Source: Emticicia fluvialis (GTDB lineage Bacteria > Bacteroidota > Bacteroidia > Cytophagales > Spirosomataceae). From it: DNA of 64,000 bases. The notes beneath the pieces were generated by a model. The model made no database searches. It was not told the origin of the DNA and saw only the letters and a list, made by a program, of their open reading frames with translations. The position numbers were made by a program, and so were the translations under genes. Positions 24,334 through 33,123 of this stretch are shown here, in pieces (position 1 is the first letter of the stretch; every line of letters starts with the position of its first letter). The stretch covers positions 1 to 64,000 of the forward strand of contig NZ_JANUSD010000007.1 in the NCBI RefSeq assembly GCF_024793945.1, in the 5' to 3' direction.

Positions 24334-27285
24334 CTATTGCAGCACGAGCGATTCATTGATTATCTCATGAATACGCTTTCTGATTCTTAAGGTATTGATT
24401 TTGTTGTTGGTAGAAACAGGGTAAACCCTGTTTGAGAGGAAAATGAAGATAAGTTCGCGGTCTGGGTCTACCCAGACAACGGTGCCAGTAAATCCGGAAT
24501 GCCCGTAACTGTTTGGCGAAGCCGAACTGCCTACAATGGGGCTATCTGAATCGCCGGGTTTATCCCAGCCTAATCCCCTGTGGCTTTTTTGTGTATAGTT
24601 GCGGGCAAAATGGCGTGTGGTTTCAGGAAAAAGATATTGACGGCCACCATAATACCCGTTTTGCAGATTCATCTGAAAAAGTTTTACCAGGTCTGAGGCA
24701 TTGCTGAATAACCCGGCATGGCCAGATACTCCGCCTAGAAGTGCGGCATTAGGGTCATGCACGGTTCCCTGAATCTGTGAAGCCCGGAAACCTGATTCGT
24801 TTTCAGTAGGCGCAATGATAGTCTTCGGGAATTTAAGCAGTGGATTAAACATCGTAGAGGTCATGCCCAGTGGTTCGTATAAATTTTGCTCCAGAAACTC
24901 TTCCAAAGGTTGGTTAGTTATCCGTTCTACCAGCTTTTGCATCATAATCAGGCCCAGGTCGCTGTAAGTATAGCGGTAACCGCCCTGCCGGTCTTGTGTG
25001 TTTATGAGTTTAGAGTCAATGACCCATTTCCATACCGAGTCTCTAATTGCCGGCTTTATGTACAGATTACCGGCCACCTGTAAATTGGCAGGCATTAGCA
25101 GACTGTCTTTGCTGAAACTGTAATATTCAGGATTGTAGGTGCTACCGGTTTTGGTTTTTTCCCAGAAGGGCATAAATGCAACCAGCCCGGCCTGATGCAA
25201 CAGAATATCTGAAATCAGCATTTTTTCTTTATTGCTGCCTTTCAGCTCTGGCAGATAAGTGCTTAGCTTTTCATTCAAATCAATGGCGCCACGCTCGTTG
25301 AGCATCATAACACCCTGTAATGTAGCCGAGACTTTGGTCATAGAGGCGATGTCGTACAGGGTTTGGTTGGTTACCGGTTCATATAAACCGTATCTTAAAG
25401 TTCCGAAGCTCCGGTTATATACTATTCTGCCTTTTCTGGCCACCAGAACCTGGCAGCCCGGAAAAGCCCTGTTGTCTATCCCCTGCTTTACTACCTGTGC
25501 TATTTCATCCAGCTTCTGCCCGTTCATGCCCACACTTTCAGCATCGCCAAAAGAAACGCGACCAAGCCTTTGGGTCTGAATGCCGGCACCAACTTTCAGG
25601 TCGTTATCAATTGAAACCGGAAGCCTTCCTCTGGCCGGTAAAGCGCCGAACAATATCTGAGGCACCACCCGATGAGAGGCAGGATCGTCTTCGTAACCAC
25701 ATATCAGATTCCGGGTGTGGCTGTATAATCTTAAACCGTAAGGGTTACCAAAAGCACATACTACCACGTGGGTTCTTTTGCCAAGCTGATGGATAAAATC
25801 CAGCGTGGCCGGAGTTACGCCATAGTTTCTGTCGCCACGGCTATTCATACCGTGCACGCTAACCACCACAACTTTATATTTTGAGGCCTCGTCTAATACC
25901 CAGGCAATGTCTTTTTCAGAACCGGGCTTGAATGGCACTACAAAATTTTTAAAATTGGCGTACTGACTGAGCGTTTTCTGAAATTCATTGTCGTAGTCTG
26001 CACTGATGGCAACAGAAGCAAAAGAGAGGGTGTCAAGATGATTGAAAGGAATAAGATTATCCTGGTTTCGGGCAACGGTTACTGCCTGTTCAAAAAGAGC
26101 GGTTTTCAATTCCAGCGATTTTCTTCCGTTCAGGTCGGCACCCAACCCAGCCATATCAACAGGCTTATAATTGCCAAGCCCGGCCCAGTATTTAGCCATC
26201 AGAATTTTTTTTACCCGGGCATCCAGCACATCAGTTGGTATCTGGCCGGTTTCAACAGCTTTCTTTATGCGGTTAAACGCAGCAGGTAAGTTGCCTGTTT
26301 GCAGTAAAATATCATTACCGGCCATAAATGCCAGAAACTCAGGCTCGCCGGGTTGCAAGCCTTGCGTAATGCCTCTCATATTGAGGGCGTCAGTTACTGT
26401 AAGCCCTCTGAAACCCATCTGGTTTTTAATGATTTCGGTAACTATCCGTTCAGATATAGACGTAGGCGTATTCCCTCTTGCTTCCAGAGCAGGCACCAAC
26501 AAATGGCCTGTCATGACGGTACCGATACTATCGGCAATCAGGCGTCTGAAAGGATAAAGCTCAACCTCATTGAGCCTTTTCATTGAGTGCGTTACTACAG
26601 GCAGTGTGTGGTGCGAATCCTGGTCGGTATCGCCATGACCGGGAAAATGCTTGGCACTGCCCATTACATGATAGCGTTTCATGCCCCGCACATAAGCCAG
26701 CCCTTTTTCTGCTACATTTATCTGCGACTCCCCGAATGAACGATAATTGATTACAGGGTTGTCTGGATTGGTGTTGACATCAATAGAGGGTGCGAAATTG
26801 ATATGAATACCCAGTCTTTGGCATTGCCGGCCTACTTCCTGTCCGAATCGCTCAATATAGGCGTTGTCCTGAATGGCCCCCAGGGTAATCTGTTTCGGGA
26901 AATCAATAACGCTGTCCAAACGCATTCCCAGGCCCCATTCGGCATCTATGCCAATCATAAGCGGAACGCGTGAAAGTTGCTGATAACGATTGGTTAATCT
27001 GGCCTGGCGGTGAGGCCCGCCCTGAAAAAAGATAAGCCCGCCAATATGGTAGGTAGCAATGTTGTTTTCAACCTGCTGATAGTATTTTTCGGTGCGGTTA
27101 GAGTAGGTGGCCATCATAAACAATTGCCCTACTTTTTCGTCCAGCGTCATTGAGGCCAGCAGGCTGTCGGCCCACTTTCCTTGCGTTTGCAGATAGTCTT
27201 TAGATTTGTCAGGGGGCCGCGTAAAAGAACTGATTACAGTAAACAAAGTCAGAACAAAAGCCCCCGCAATTATTATCTTCCTCAC
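24334..27285 (-). CDS. GH3 beta-N-acetylhexosaminidase fused to serine hydrolase (beta-lactamase fold)
   Basis: A 983-residue exported two-enzyme protein. After a signal peptide (about 1-21), a GH3 domain spans roughly 35-390 with the NagZ-type catalytic loop KHFPGHGDTDQDSHH (212-226) and the nucleophile Asp299 in TVTDALNMRG. A C-terminal GH3 sandwich follows to about 580. A class C beta-lactamase-like domain then begins near 587, with SMTK (648-651), a YSD segment near 755 and an HSGFTGT box near 937. This fusion is known in Bacteroidota and Firmicutes and probably processes cell wall amino sugars. The activity of the second half is not established. It is monocistronic. Confidence 0.92.
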   Translation of the reverse strand: MRKIIIAGAFVLTLFTVISSFTRPPDKSKDYLQTQGKWADSLLASMTLDEKVGQLFMMATYSNRTEKYYQQVENNIATYHIGGLIFFQGGPHRQARLTNRYQQLSRVPLMIGIDAEWGLGMRLDSVIDFPKQITLGAIQDNAYIERFGQEVGRQCQRLGIHINFAPSIDVNTNPDNPVINYRSFGESQINVAEKGLAYVRGMKRYHVMGSAKHFPGHGDTDQDSHHTLPVVTHSMKRLNEVELYPFRRLIADSIGTVMTGHLLVPALEARGNTPTSISERIVTEIIKNQMGFRGLTVTDALNMRGITQGLQPGEPEFLAFMAGNDILLQTGNLPAAFNRIKKAVETGQIPTDVLDARVKKILMAKYWAGLGNYKPVDMAGLGADLNGRKSLELKTALFEQAVTVARNQDNLIPFNHLDTLSFASVAISADYDNEFQKTLSQYANFKNFVVPFKPGSEKDIAWVLDEASKYKVVVVSVHGMNSRGDRNYGVTPATLDFIHQLGKRTHVVVCAFGNPYGLRLYSHTRNLICGYEDDPASHRVVPQILFGALPARGRLPVSIDNDLKVGAGIQTQRLGRVSFGDAESVGMNGQKLDEIAQVVKQGIDNRAFPGCQVLVARKGRIVYNRSFGTLRYGLYEPVTNQTLYDIASMTKVSATLQGVMMLNERGAIDLNEKLSTYLPELKGSNKEKMLISDILLHQAGLVAFMPFWEKTKTGSTYNPEYYSFSKDSLLMPANLQVAGNLYIKPAIRDSVWKWVIDSKLINTQDRQGGYRYTYSDLGLIMMQKLVERITNQPLEEFLEQNLYEPLGMTSTMFNPLLKFPKTIIAPTENESGFRASQIQGTVHDPNAALLGGVSGHAGLFSNASDLVKLFQMNLQNGYYGGRQYLFPETTRHFARNYTQKSHRGLGWDKPGDSDSPIVGSSASPNSYGHSGFTGTVVWVDPDRELIFIFLSNRVYPVSTNNKINTLRIRKRIHEIINESLVLQ

Positions 27286-27398
27286 TAAAAAATCCTCCCA
27301 TTTAAATTATTAACACCAGCCAGAAGCTTTTTTCTTCAAGTAAAGTTAAGCCTTCATTTTAATTGGCTCAATTCGTATAGACCTATTTTAATTTATTT

Positions 27399-28457
27399 TT
27401 AATCAATTTCAATCACTACTCCCGGGGTAAGTGGGTGTGCCACACAGGTAAGAATGTAGCCCTGCTGAATCTCTTTATCGGTAAGGCCTTCTTCTTCGTC
27501 CATTTTTACTTTACCAGAAACGCATTTACCCATACAGGCTGTACACATACCAGCCTGGCAAGAGTAAGGCAGGTCAATATCAATGTCAAGAGCCGCTTCC
27601 AAAATACTCTGGTGTGGCTTTACTTCAAATTCGTGTTCTTCTCCTTCATAGATAACTTTTATCAGCTGGGGTTTTAGGGAGTCTTCGTTCTCTTCTACAA
27701 ACACTTCATCAAGCATGGGTGCATGAAAATTCTCGCGGTGAATCCTACTCTTGCTTACATCATATATATTAAGGCCTTTGATGATGTCTTCCATCATACC
27801 GGCAGGGCCACAGAGAAAAAATTCGTCTTTGGCAAAATCGGTGAACGAGTCTTTCATGAAACGGATACCGATGCCCTGGCTGATGCGCCCTACCTGCCCC
27901 ACCCAGTAATCTGAGGGGCGCGACAAAATATGATGCACCTTTAGGCGCTCTCGATAGGTACGCTCCATTTCTTCAATTTTGTCCTTAAAAATAATGCTGC
28001 CTTCGCTGCGATTACCATAAACAAGGGTTATTCTTGACCCCGGTTCAACCTTAAGAACAGATTTTGCAATGGCCATTAGCGGCGTAATACCACTGCCTGC
28101 CGCAAAAAGAACCAAATGGCGGCTTTGCCCGGCGTCAGGTTCTACAAAAAAGTTACCCATTGGTTCTACAATCTCAATAAAGTCTCCTACTTTAACTTTA
28201 TCGTTCAGGTAGTTGGAAACCAACCCGCCTTTTACTCTTTTTACTGTTATACCTATAGCGGTATCAGTATGAGGCGAGGTAGACATGGAATAGCTGCGAC
28301 GTACTTTTTTACCGTCTAATGGCACTATTACTGTAATAAACTGCCCTGCTTTATATTTAATCTGCTCGCTTAATGGATGCCAGAAATAAATAGTAACGCT
28401 GTCTGGGGTTTCTGTTACAACTTCTTTTACCTGCAGAAAATATGTTTTTAATGTCAT
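27399..28457 (-). CDS. PaaE-like flavin reductase with C-terminal 2Fe-2S domain
   Basis: A 352-residue ferredoxin-NADP reductase-type electron transfer protein. The FAD-binding part carries RRSYSMSTSP and GGLVSNYLN. The NAD(P)-binding part has LFAAGSGITPLMAIAKSVL and FLCGPAGMMEDI. A plant-type 2Fe-2S domain closes the protein, with Cys ligands in CQAGMCTACMGKC and a last Cys in YILTCVAHP. It is like PaaE, the reductase of phenylacetyl-CoA epoxidase, but no paaABCD genes are beside it, so it may feed another oxygenase or desaturase. Confidence 0.92.
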   Translation of the reverse strand: MTLKTYFLQVKEVVTETPDSVTIYFWHPLSEQIKYKAGQFITVIVPLDGKKVRRSYSMSTSPHTDTAIGITVKRVKGGLVSNYLNDKVKVGDFIEIVEPMGNFFVEPDAGQSRHLVLFAAGSGITPLMAIAKSVLKVEPGSRITLVYGNRSEGSIIFKDKIEEMERTYRERLKVHHILSRPSDYWVGQVGRISQGIGIRFMKDSFTDFAKDEFFLCGPAGMMEDIIKGLNIYDVSKSRIHRENFHAPMLDEVFVEENEDSLKPQLIKVIYEGEEHEFEVKPHQSILEAALDIDIDLPYSCQAGMCTACMGKCVSGKVKMDEEEGLTDKEIQQGYILTCVAHPLTPGVVIEID

Positions 28458-28720
28458 TTTTAATTTGCCGGGTAAGGTTCTGTTACCCTTCAGATACTTT
28501 TTAAATATTTTAACTACTCACGCTATCGCTCAGGTACTTTTTAAGGTATTTACTTTTCTTTTTTGGCTCTTTTATACAAAACCACTAAAGTATGTAAACT
28601 GCAATGGTATATTTTATGCCTTCATCAAAAAGTTTATGGCTACCGGCATGGTGCAAAATTAGGCTGTAAAGACCAAACGAACTAATTTTCAATGATTTAG
28701 CATAAAAAAAAGAGAAACAA
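28458..28720. other. AT-rich spacer upstream of the rplM promoter; no gene recognised
   Basis: About 260 bases between the divergent reductase and the ribosomal operon. It contains no convincing open frame, RNA gene or repeat that I can support. Confidence 0.4.
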
Positions 28721-28751
28721 TTGCTTTTATTTCAGGAAATCTCTAATTTTG
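28721..28751 (+). promoter_or_regulatory. Promoter of the rplM-rpsI operon
   Basis: TTG at 28721-28723 and TAATTTTG at 28744-28751 are 20 bases apart, a full match to the Bacteroidota promoter form. The predicted start near 28758 leaves a leader of about 205 bases. Confidence 0.85.
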
Positions 28752-28757
28752 CAGCCC

Positions 28758-28962
28758 CAAAATACTCCCTTGAGACGTAGCCCGTTAGTTCAAGGGGACA
28801 TCCAATTTTGAGAAGTGACTGATTCCGGAGTTGCTATGTGTTGTTTCAACACCTTAAAAATTGTCGAAAAAAAGCCACAGTTATTAGTATAAGCTTTTGG
28901 GGGCAAATACTGAATTACGAATGGCAACAGCTTTTTTCAAACACATTTAACATTTAAAAATA
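28758..28962 (+). promoter_or_regulatory. Long 5' leader of rplM, possible autoregulatory RNA
   Basis: About 205 untranslated bases separate the promoter from the GTG start of rplM. A compact hairpin, GTGTTG (28838-28843) with CAACAC (28847-28852), lies in the middle, and further pairing is likely among the G/C-rich blocks at 28780-28830. Ribosomal protein operons often carry leaders bound by one of their own products, but no known class was recognised here. Confidence 0.45.
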
Positions 28963-29406
28963 GTGAAATATCTAAGTTACAAGACGATTTCGGCAAATAA
29001 CGAAACCGCTAATAAAGAATGGGTGGTTGTAGATGCAACCGACAAAGTATTGGGTCGTTTGTGCAGCCAGATTGCTAACATCATTCGTGGCAAGCATAAA
29101 ACCAACTATACTCCGCATGTAGATTGCGGTGATAACGTAATTGTTATCAATGCCGAGAAAATCCGCCTGACAGGAAAGAAAATGACCGACAAAGTTTACG
29201 TTCGTCACACGGGTCATCCGGGTGGTCAACGTTTTGCTACTCCTCGTGAGTTAATGGCAAAAGACGGTCGTCGTGTAGTTGAGTATGCTGTAAAAGGTAT
29301 GCTTCCAAAAGGTCGTTTGGGACGTCGTCTATATACAAATCTGTATGTATACGAAGGACCAAATCACCCACATGCAGCGCAAACGCCAAAAACAATTGAG
29401 CTGTAA
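28963..29406 (+). CDS. rplM: 50S ribosomal protein L13
   Basis: A 147-residue L13. The start is GTG (MKYLSYKTISANNE), and the family core WVVVDATDKVLGRLCSQIA, YTPHVDCGDNVIVINAEKI and LPKGRLGRRLYTNLYVYEGPNHPHAAQ is intact. It is followed by rpsI after 54 bases, the near-universal pairing. Confidence 0.97.
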   Translation: MKYLSYKTISANNETANKEWVVVDATDKVLGRLCSQIANIIRGKHKTNYTPHVDCGDNVIVINAEKIRLTGKKMTDKVYVRHTGHPGGQRFATPRELMAKDGRRVVEYAVKGMLPKGRLGRRLYTNLYVYEGPNHPHAAQTPKTIEL

Positions 29407-29460
29407 TATCAACGGGTAATAATTTATAATTTTAGAAAATTTTCAAAATCCTATATAATA

Positions 29461-29847
29461 ATGCAAGTTATCAACGCAGTAGGTAGAAGAAAAACAGCCG
29501 TTGCCCGTATCTACATGAAACAGGGTAATGGAGCAGTTACTGTGAATGGTCGTGAATTAAAGGAGTACTTCCCTTCTGAAATTCTTCAAATTGTATTGAA
29601 CCAACCATTTACTGCCGTAAATGCAACTGGTCAGTACGATCTTAAAGTAAATGTACAAGGTGGTGGTATTGCTGGTCAGGCAGAAGCAGTGCGTATGGCA
29701 ATTGCCCGCGCATTGTGTGAAGCTAACACAGAGAACCGCCCGGCATTGAAAAAAGAAGGCTTCTTAACTCGTGACTCTCGTATGGTTGAACGTAAAAAAT
29801 ACGGTCGCCGTAAAGCTCGTAAGAGATTCCAATTCTCAAAACGTTAA
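29461..29847 (+). CDS. rpsI: 30S ribosomal protein S9
   Basis: A 128-residue S9 with the typical start MQVINAVGRRKTAVARIYMK and the basic C-terminus GRRKARKRFQFSKR, whose final Lys-Arg reaches the P-site tRNA. It lies in an operon with rplM upstream and rpsB downstream. Confidence 0.97.
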   Translation: MQVINAVGRRKTAVARIYMKQGNGAVTVNGRELKEYFPSEILQIVLNQPFTAVNATGQYDLKVNVQGGGIAGQAEAVRMAIARALCEANTENRPALKKEGFLTRDSRMVERKKYGRRKARKRFQFSKR

Positions 29848-30002
29848 TATTATTTACGAATTACATCCGGCTGTTGCGAAGTCTTTATTTCGCCTGCTGC
29901 GTGTAATTCGTAAATTCTTTTGTCCAGACAGCACTTACAGTGATGCCGACGTGCTGTGCTGCGTAATTTAATTTTTTTCAACATTTTATCATTTTACCAA
30001 AA
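29848..30002 (+). promoter_or_regulatory. Structured rpsI-rpsB spacer, possible rpsB leader
   Basis: Two strong inverted repeats lie in this 155-base gap: ATTTACGAATTACA (29852-29865) pairs perfectly over 14 bases with 29902-29915, and ACAGCAC (29928-29934) with GTGCTGT (29951-29957). Inside the first stem a smaller GCGAA/TTCGC pairing is possible. Neither is followed by a clear T run, so they look more like a regulatory leader or processing site than a terminator. Confidence 0.5.
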
Positions 30003-30812
30003 ATGGCACAATTACAGTACAAAGACCTTCTGGATGCAGGTGTACACTTTGGTCACCTTACCCGTAAATGGGATCCGAAAATGGCTCCGTATATCTTCAT
30101 GGAGAAAAACGGAATCCATATCATTGACCTTAACAAAACTTTAGCTTGTTTAGAAGACGCACAACAAGTGGTAAAAGGTATTGTTCGTTCTGGTCGTAAA
30201 ATCATGTTTGTTGCAACCAAAAAACAAGCACAGGAAATAGTGGCAGAAGAAGCAAAACGCTTGAAAATGCCTTACGTTACTGAGCGTTGGTTAGGTGGTA
30301 TGCTAACAAACTTTGCTACTATCAAGAAATCTTTGAAAAAATTGCAAAACGTTGAGCGTATGTTGAAAGACGAAGCAACAGCGAGCAACCTTGCTAAACG
30401 TGAGCGCCTGATGCTAGACCGCGAGCGTATCAAATTGGAAAGATTATTGGGTGGTGTAGCTGATTTATCAAGACTTCCGGCTGCTTTGTTTGTTGTTGAC
30501 GTAAAACGTGAACACCTGGCCGTAGCTGAAGCGCACCGTTTGGGTATACCGGTAATTGCCATGTGCGATACTAACTCAAACCCTGAGTCGGTTGAGTATC
30601 CGATCCCAGCCAATGATGATGCCTACAAATCAGTAGCTTTGGTAACACTTGCTTTAGGTAAGGCTATTGAAGAAGGTATCATGGAGCGTAAAATGGATAA
30701 AGATAACGCCGCTCTGCAAGAAGAAGAAGAAGCTAAACGTGCAGTAGACGAAACACCAGCAGCAGTTGAGGAAACTCCAGCAGCAGTAGCCGGTGACGAA
30801 ACTGAAGCATAA
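30003..30812 (+). CDS. rpsB: 30S ribosomal protein S2
   Basis: A 269-residue S2 with LLDAGVHFGHLTRKWDPKM at the start, RWLGGMLTNFATIKKSL, and the VDVKREHLAVAEAHRLGIPVIAMCDTN region. A C-terminal tail of about 35 residues, rich in Glu, Ala and Pro, extends beyond the core. In most bacteria tsf (elongation factor Ts) follows rpsB; here a terminator and an opposing kinase gene follow instead. Confidence 0.97.
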   Translation: MAQLQYKDLLDAGVHFGHLTRKWDPKMAPYIFMEKNGIHIIDLNKTLACLEDAQQVVKGIVRSGRKIMFVATKKQAQEIVAEEAKRLKMPYVTERWLGGMLTNFATIKKSLKKLQNVERMLKDEATASNLAKRERLMLDRERIKLERLLGGVADLSRLPAALFVVDVKREHLAVAEAHRLGIPVIAMCDTNSNPESVEYPIPANDDAYKSVALVTLALGKAIEEGIMERKMDKDNAALQEEEEAKRAVDETPAAVEETPAAVAGDETEA

Positions 30813-30834
30813 TTAGCCAAGAAATACTAAGTTT

Positions 30835-30868
30835 AAAGGCCCAGAATTTTGATTTCGGGCCTTTTTTT
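30835..30868 (+). terminator. Rho-independent terminator after rpsB
   Basis: AAAGGCCC (30835-30842) pairs with GGGCCTTT (30857-30864), with an inner GAA/TTC pairing, followed by a T run to about 30869. Confidence 0.88.
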
Positions 30869-30873
30869 TGCTT

Positions 30874-32199
30874 CTAAAAAATAATCTGAAACCGGGTGCC
30901 TTCGCCAACTTTTGAAAATACTTTCAGGTTACCGCCATGCATTTGCATTATCTGCCTCGACAAGCTCAGACCAATGCCCGAGCCTGTTTTCTTGGTGGTA
31001 TAAAACGGGATAAATATCTTTTCAAGCGCTTCAGGCTCAATACCGCTGCCGTTATCGCCAATTTCAACTATTTTCTGTTCATCAATTTCAAAGGTTCTGA
31101 TTCTTACCTGAGGATTCAAACGAGACTCCGTAGCTTCAACTGCATTTTTTATAATGTTTATCAGCACCATTGCTATCAGCTCGGTATCGGCCATTAAATC
31201 AAAGCTCTCTTTAAAGTCTGTTTTTAACTCAATCTGTTTCTCTTTCAATTGCGGCTGAACCAGGTTTAGCACCTGAGCTATTAATTCTTTAGAGGTGGTT
31301 TCTTCAAACTTCGGTTTGGGTATGCTGGTAAACTCGCGGTAGGCATTTACAAAGTTCATAATACCCTTGCTACGGTTTTCTATCGTAAACAAGGCTTCTT
31401 TCAGGTCGTTGACAGTTTCCTGAATACCCTCTTCCTTGCTTAAATCAAGCTCAATAATTTCACGCATGGTGCTGGCTAGTGATACTATCGGCGTTACAGA
31501 GTTCATAATCTCATGGCGCAACACTTTGGTCAGGTTCTGCCAGGCTTCCAGCTCTTTCTGTTGCAGCTCAGACTGAATGTTCTGCAACGAAATTAGTTTA
31601 ATAACACGCCCCCTGAGGCTCACGGTGGCAGCGTTGATAGATATCTGTTTTTCGTTAGCTGTCTGATACAGCGCCTTACTGCCAGAAGAGATGTTGTTCA
31701 GGATGTCAAACAATTCAGCATGGGCGGTTTTAGAAAGCTCGCTGATATTGCGCAAACGATAAATATTTAAAATACGAAAGGCCGCATTGTTTATGAGCTC
31801 AATGTTGCCAGACGAATCGTAAGATAAAAGCCCTACATTTACGTGCTGAACAATAGTGTTAATGTAGTGCAGGTTAGCTTCTTTTTCGGCGCGTGCCTGG
31901 CGAAAGGCCTCCAGAACTCCATTAAATTGCTGATTTACCTCTTCAAAACTTCGGCCCAGTTTGTTATCAGACCGAAACTTAACGGCGAAGTCAGAATACC
32001 TCACAGACTCAAAAAAACGGGCCAGCTTCCGGTTAATAGAAGTAGTATAAGTGAAAATCCAGAAAAATACGAGTGCCGACAAAATACCAAACAAGCCCAC
32101 TGCCGACCACTGATTCTGTAAAAAATAATAAACCATTGCCAGAAGTGTTACACTTAAAACACTAATACGCAGGATGATACCAATTGCAAAATGCCTCAT
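30874..32199 (-). CDS. Sensor histidine kinase, NtrY-like, orphan
   Basis: A 441-residue membrane kinase. Two transmembrane segments at about 8-25 and 30-52 are separated by only a few residues, so there is almost no periplasmic sensor. A linker with a PAS-like region (about 105-200) follows. The HisKA box has LRHEIMNSVTPIVSLAS. The ATPase domain shows the N box INIIKNAVEA, G1 IGDNGSGI and G2 TGSGIGLSLSRQIM. No response regulator lies beside it. The small sensor region suggests it reads a cytoplasmic or membrane signal. Confidence 0.9.
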   Translation of the reverse strand: MRHFAIGIILRISVLSVTLLAMVYYFLQNQWSAVGLFGILSALVFFWIFTYTTSINRKLARFFESVRYSDFAVKFRSDNKLGRSFEEVNQQFNGVLEAFRQARAEKEANLHYINTIVQHVNVGLLSYDSSGNIELINNAAFRILNIYRLRNISELSKTAHAELFDILNNISSGSKALYQTANEKQISINAATVSLRGRVIKLISLQNIQSELQQKELEAWQNLTKVLRHEIMNSVTPIVSLASTMREIIELDLSKEEGIQETVNDLKEALFTIENRSKGIMNFVNAYREFTSIPKPKFEETTSKELIAQVLNLVQPQLKEKQIELKTDFKESFDLMADTELIAMVLINIIKNAVEATESRLNPQVRIRTFEIDEQKIVEIGDNGSGIEPEALEKIFIPFYTTKKTGSGIGLSLSRQIMQMHGGNLKVFSKVGEGTRFQIIF

Positions 32200-32361
32200 G
32201 AAAAATAGCTGCTTGTAGGCGTGAAATTAAAAGACGGTTAAACGGTTAATCTTTTCAAAAAGAAAGAACTCTAAAGATAACCCTACGATTTAAAAAATCG
32301 TGAAACAACACAAAAGAAAATTTGTCAAATTTCGTTAAATACTTGTTAAATCAATAATAAA

Positions 32362-33012
32362 ATGAGAACCAGACACATAAATAAAAATTCAGTTACCCTC
32401 CTTATTCTGGGAATATTGTTGTCGGGCTGTTCTGCTCAAAGAGATTTTCTTTCAGATAATTTTTCTAAAGCAAAAGCTACCCACCAACGCATAGCCATAT
32501 TACCATTTGATGTGCAGTTTGAAAACCCCGTAAACCGGAATCCTGATACCCGCACGCAAAGATTTTTCAGCCAGCAGGAACGTGAAGCAAGCCTTGATAC
32601 CCAGAAAGAACTATTTGCCTACGCCGCCAAGCAGGTAGAAAAAGGAAGATACGAACTGGCTTTTCAGGATTTTACCAAAACCAACAGCATACTGGCAAGC
32701 AGTGGTATCAGGCTGGAAGACATAGGCAGGCATGACAAAGCTCAGCTGGCACGTATATTAGGGGTAGACGCCGTAATCTGGGGCCAGTTGCAGGTAGTTA
32801 TCAGCCGCCAGAACCGGTACTCTATGATGCCCTCTTATATGGGGAACGACGGTGTTGAGGCCAATGTGAATCTGTATGATGCAGCCACCGGAGAGCTGCT
32901 GTGGAAAACCAATATGAAACAGCGCCCAAACAACCGCATGGATACCCCCCACCACCTGACCAGCCAGTTGATTGCACAGGTAGCCAAACATTTACCATAC
33001 CGAACAAAATAA
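32362..33012 (+). CDS. Lipoprotein of the GNA1162/DUF799-like type
   Basis: A 216-residue lipoprotein with lipobox LLSGC (Cys23). The mature part begins with RIAILPFDVQFENP and contains ARILGVDAVIWGQL and ATGELLWKTNMKQ. This pattern occurs in outer-membrane lipoproteins with an alpha/beta domain resembling GNA1162 and the CsgG N-terminal fold. The function is unknown. Single gene about 110 bases before yebC. Confidence 0.75.
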   Translation: MRTRHINKNSVTLLILGILLSGCSAQRDFLSDNFSKAKATHQRIAILPFDVQFENPVNRNPDTRTQRFFSQQEREASLDTQKELFAYAAKQVEKGRYELAFQDFTKTNSILASSGIRLEDIGRHDKAQLARILGVDAVIWGQLQVVISRQNRYSMMPSYMGNDGVEANVNLYDAATGELLWKTNMKQRPNNRMDTPHHLTSQLIAQVAKHLPYRTK

Positions 33013-33123
33013 GTGGATTATTAAAGTAAATTTTTCTAATTTCGCGCTCTGAACTACCGGCGGTGTCATCAAAAAAGACCATGGCCGGAATATTATTAAA
33101 AATTAGCATTTACTTGATATATT

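Noticed and set aside
28775..28830. tRNA-like stretch in the rplM leader (GTAGCCCGTTAGTTCAAG)
   Set aside because: It recalls a tRNA D-arm or T-loop sequence, but no acceptor stem, anticodon arm or CCA end can be formed.
29852..29957. Stems between rpsI and rpsB as transcription terminators
   Set aside because: No T run follows either stem and rpsB has no obvious promoter of its own in the gap.
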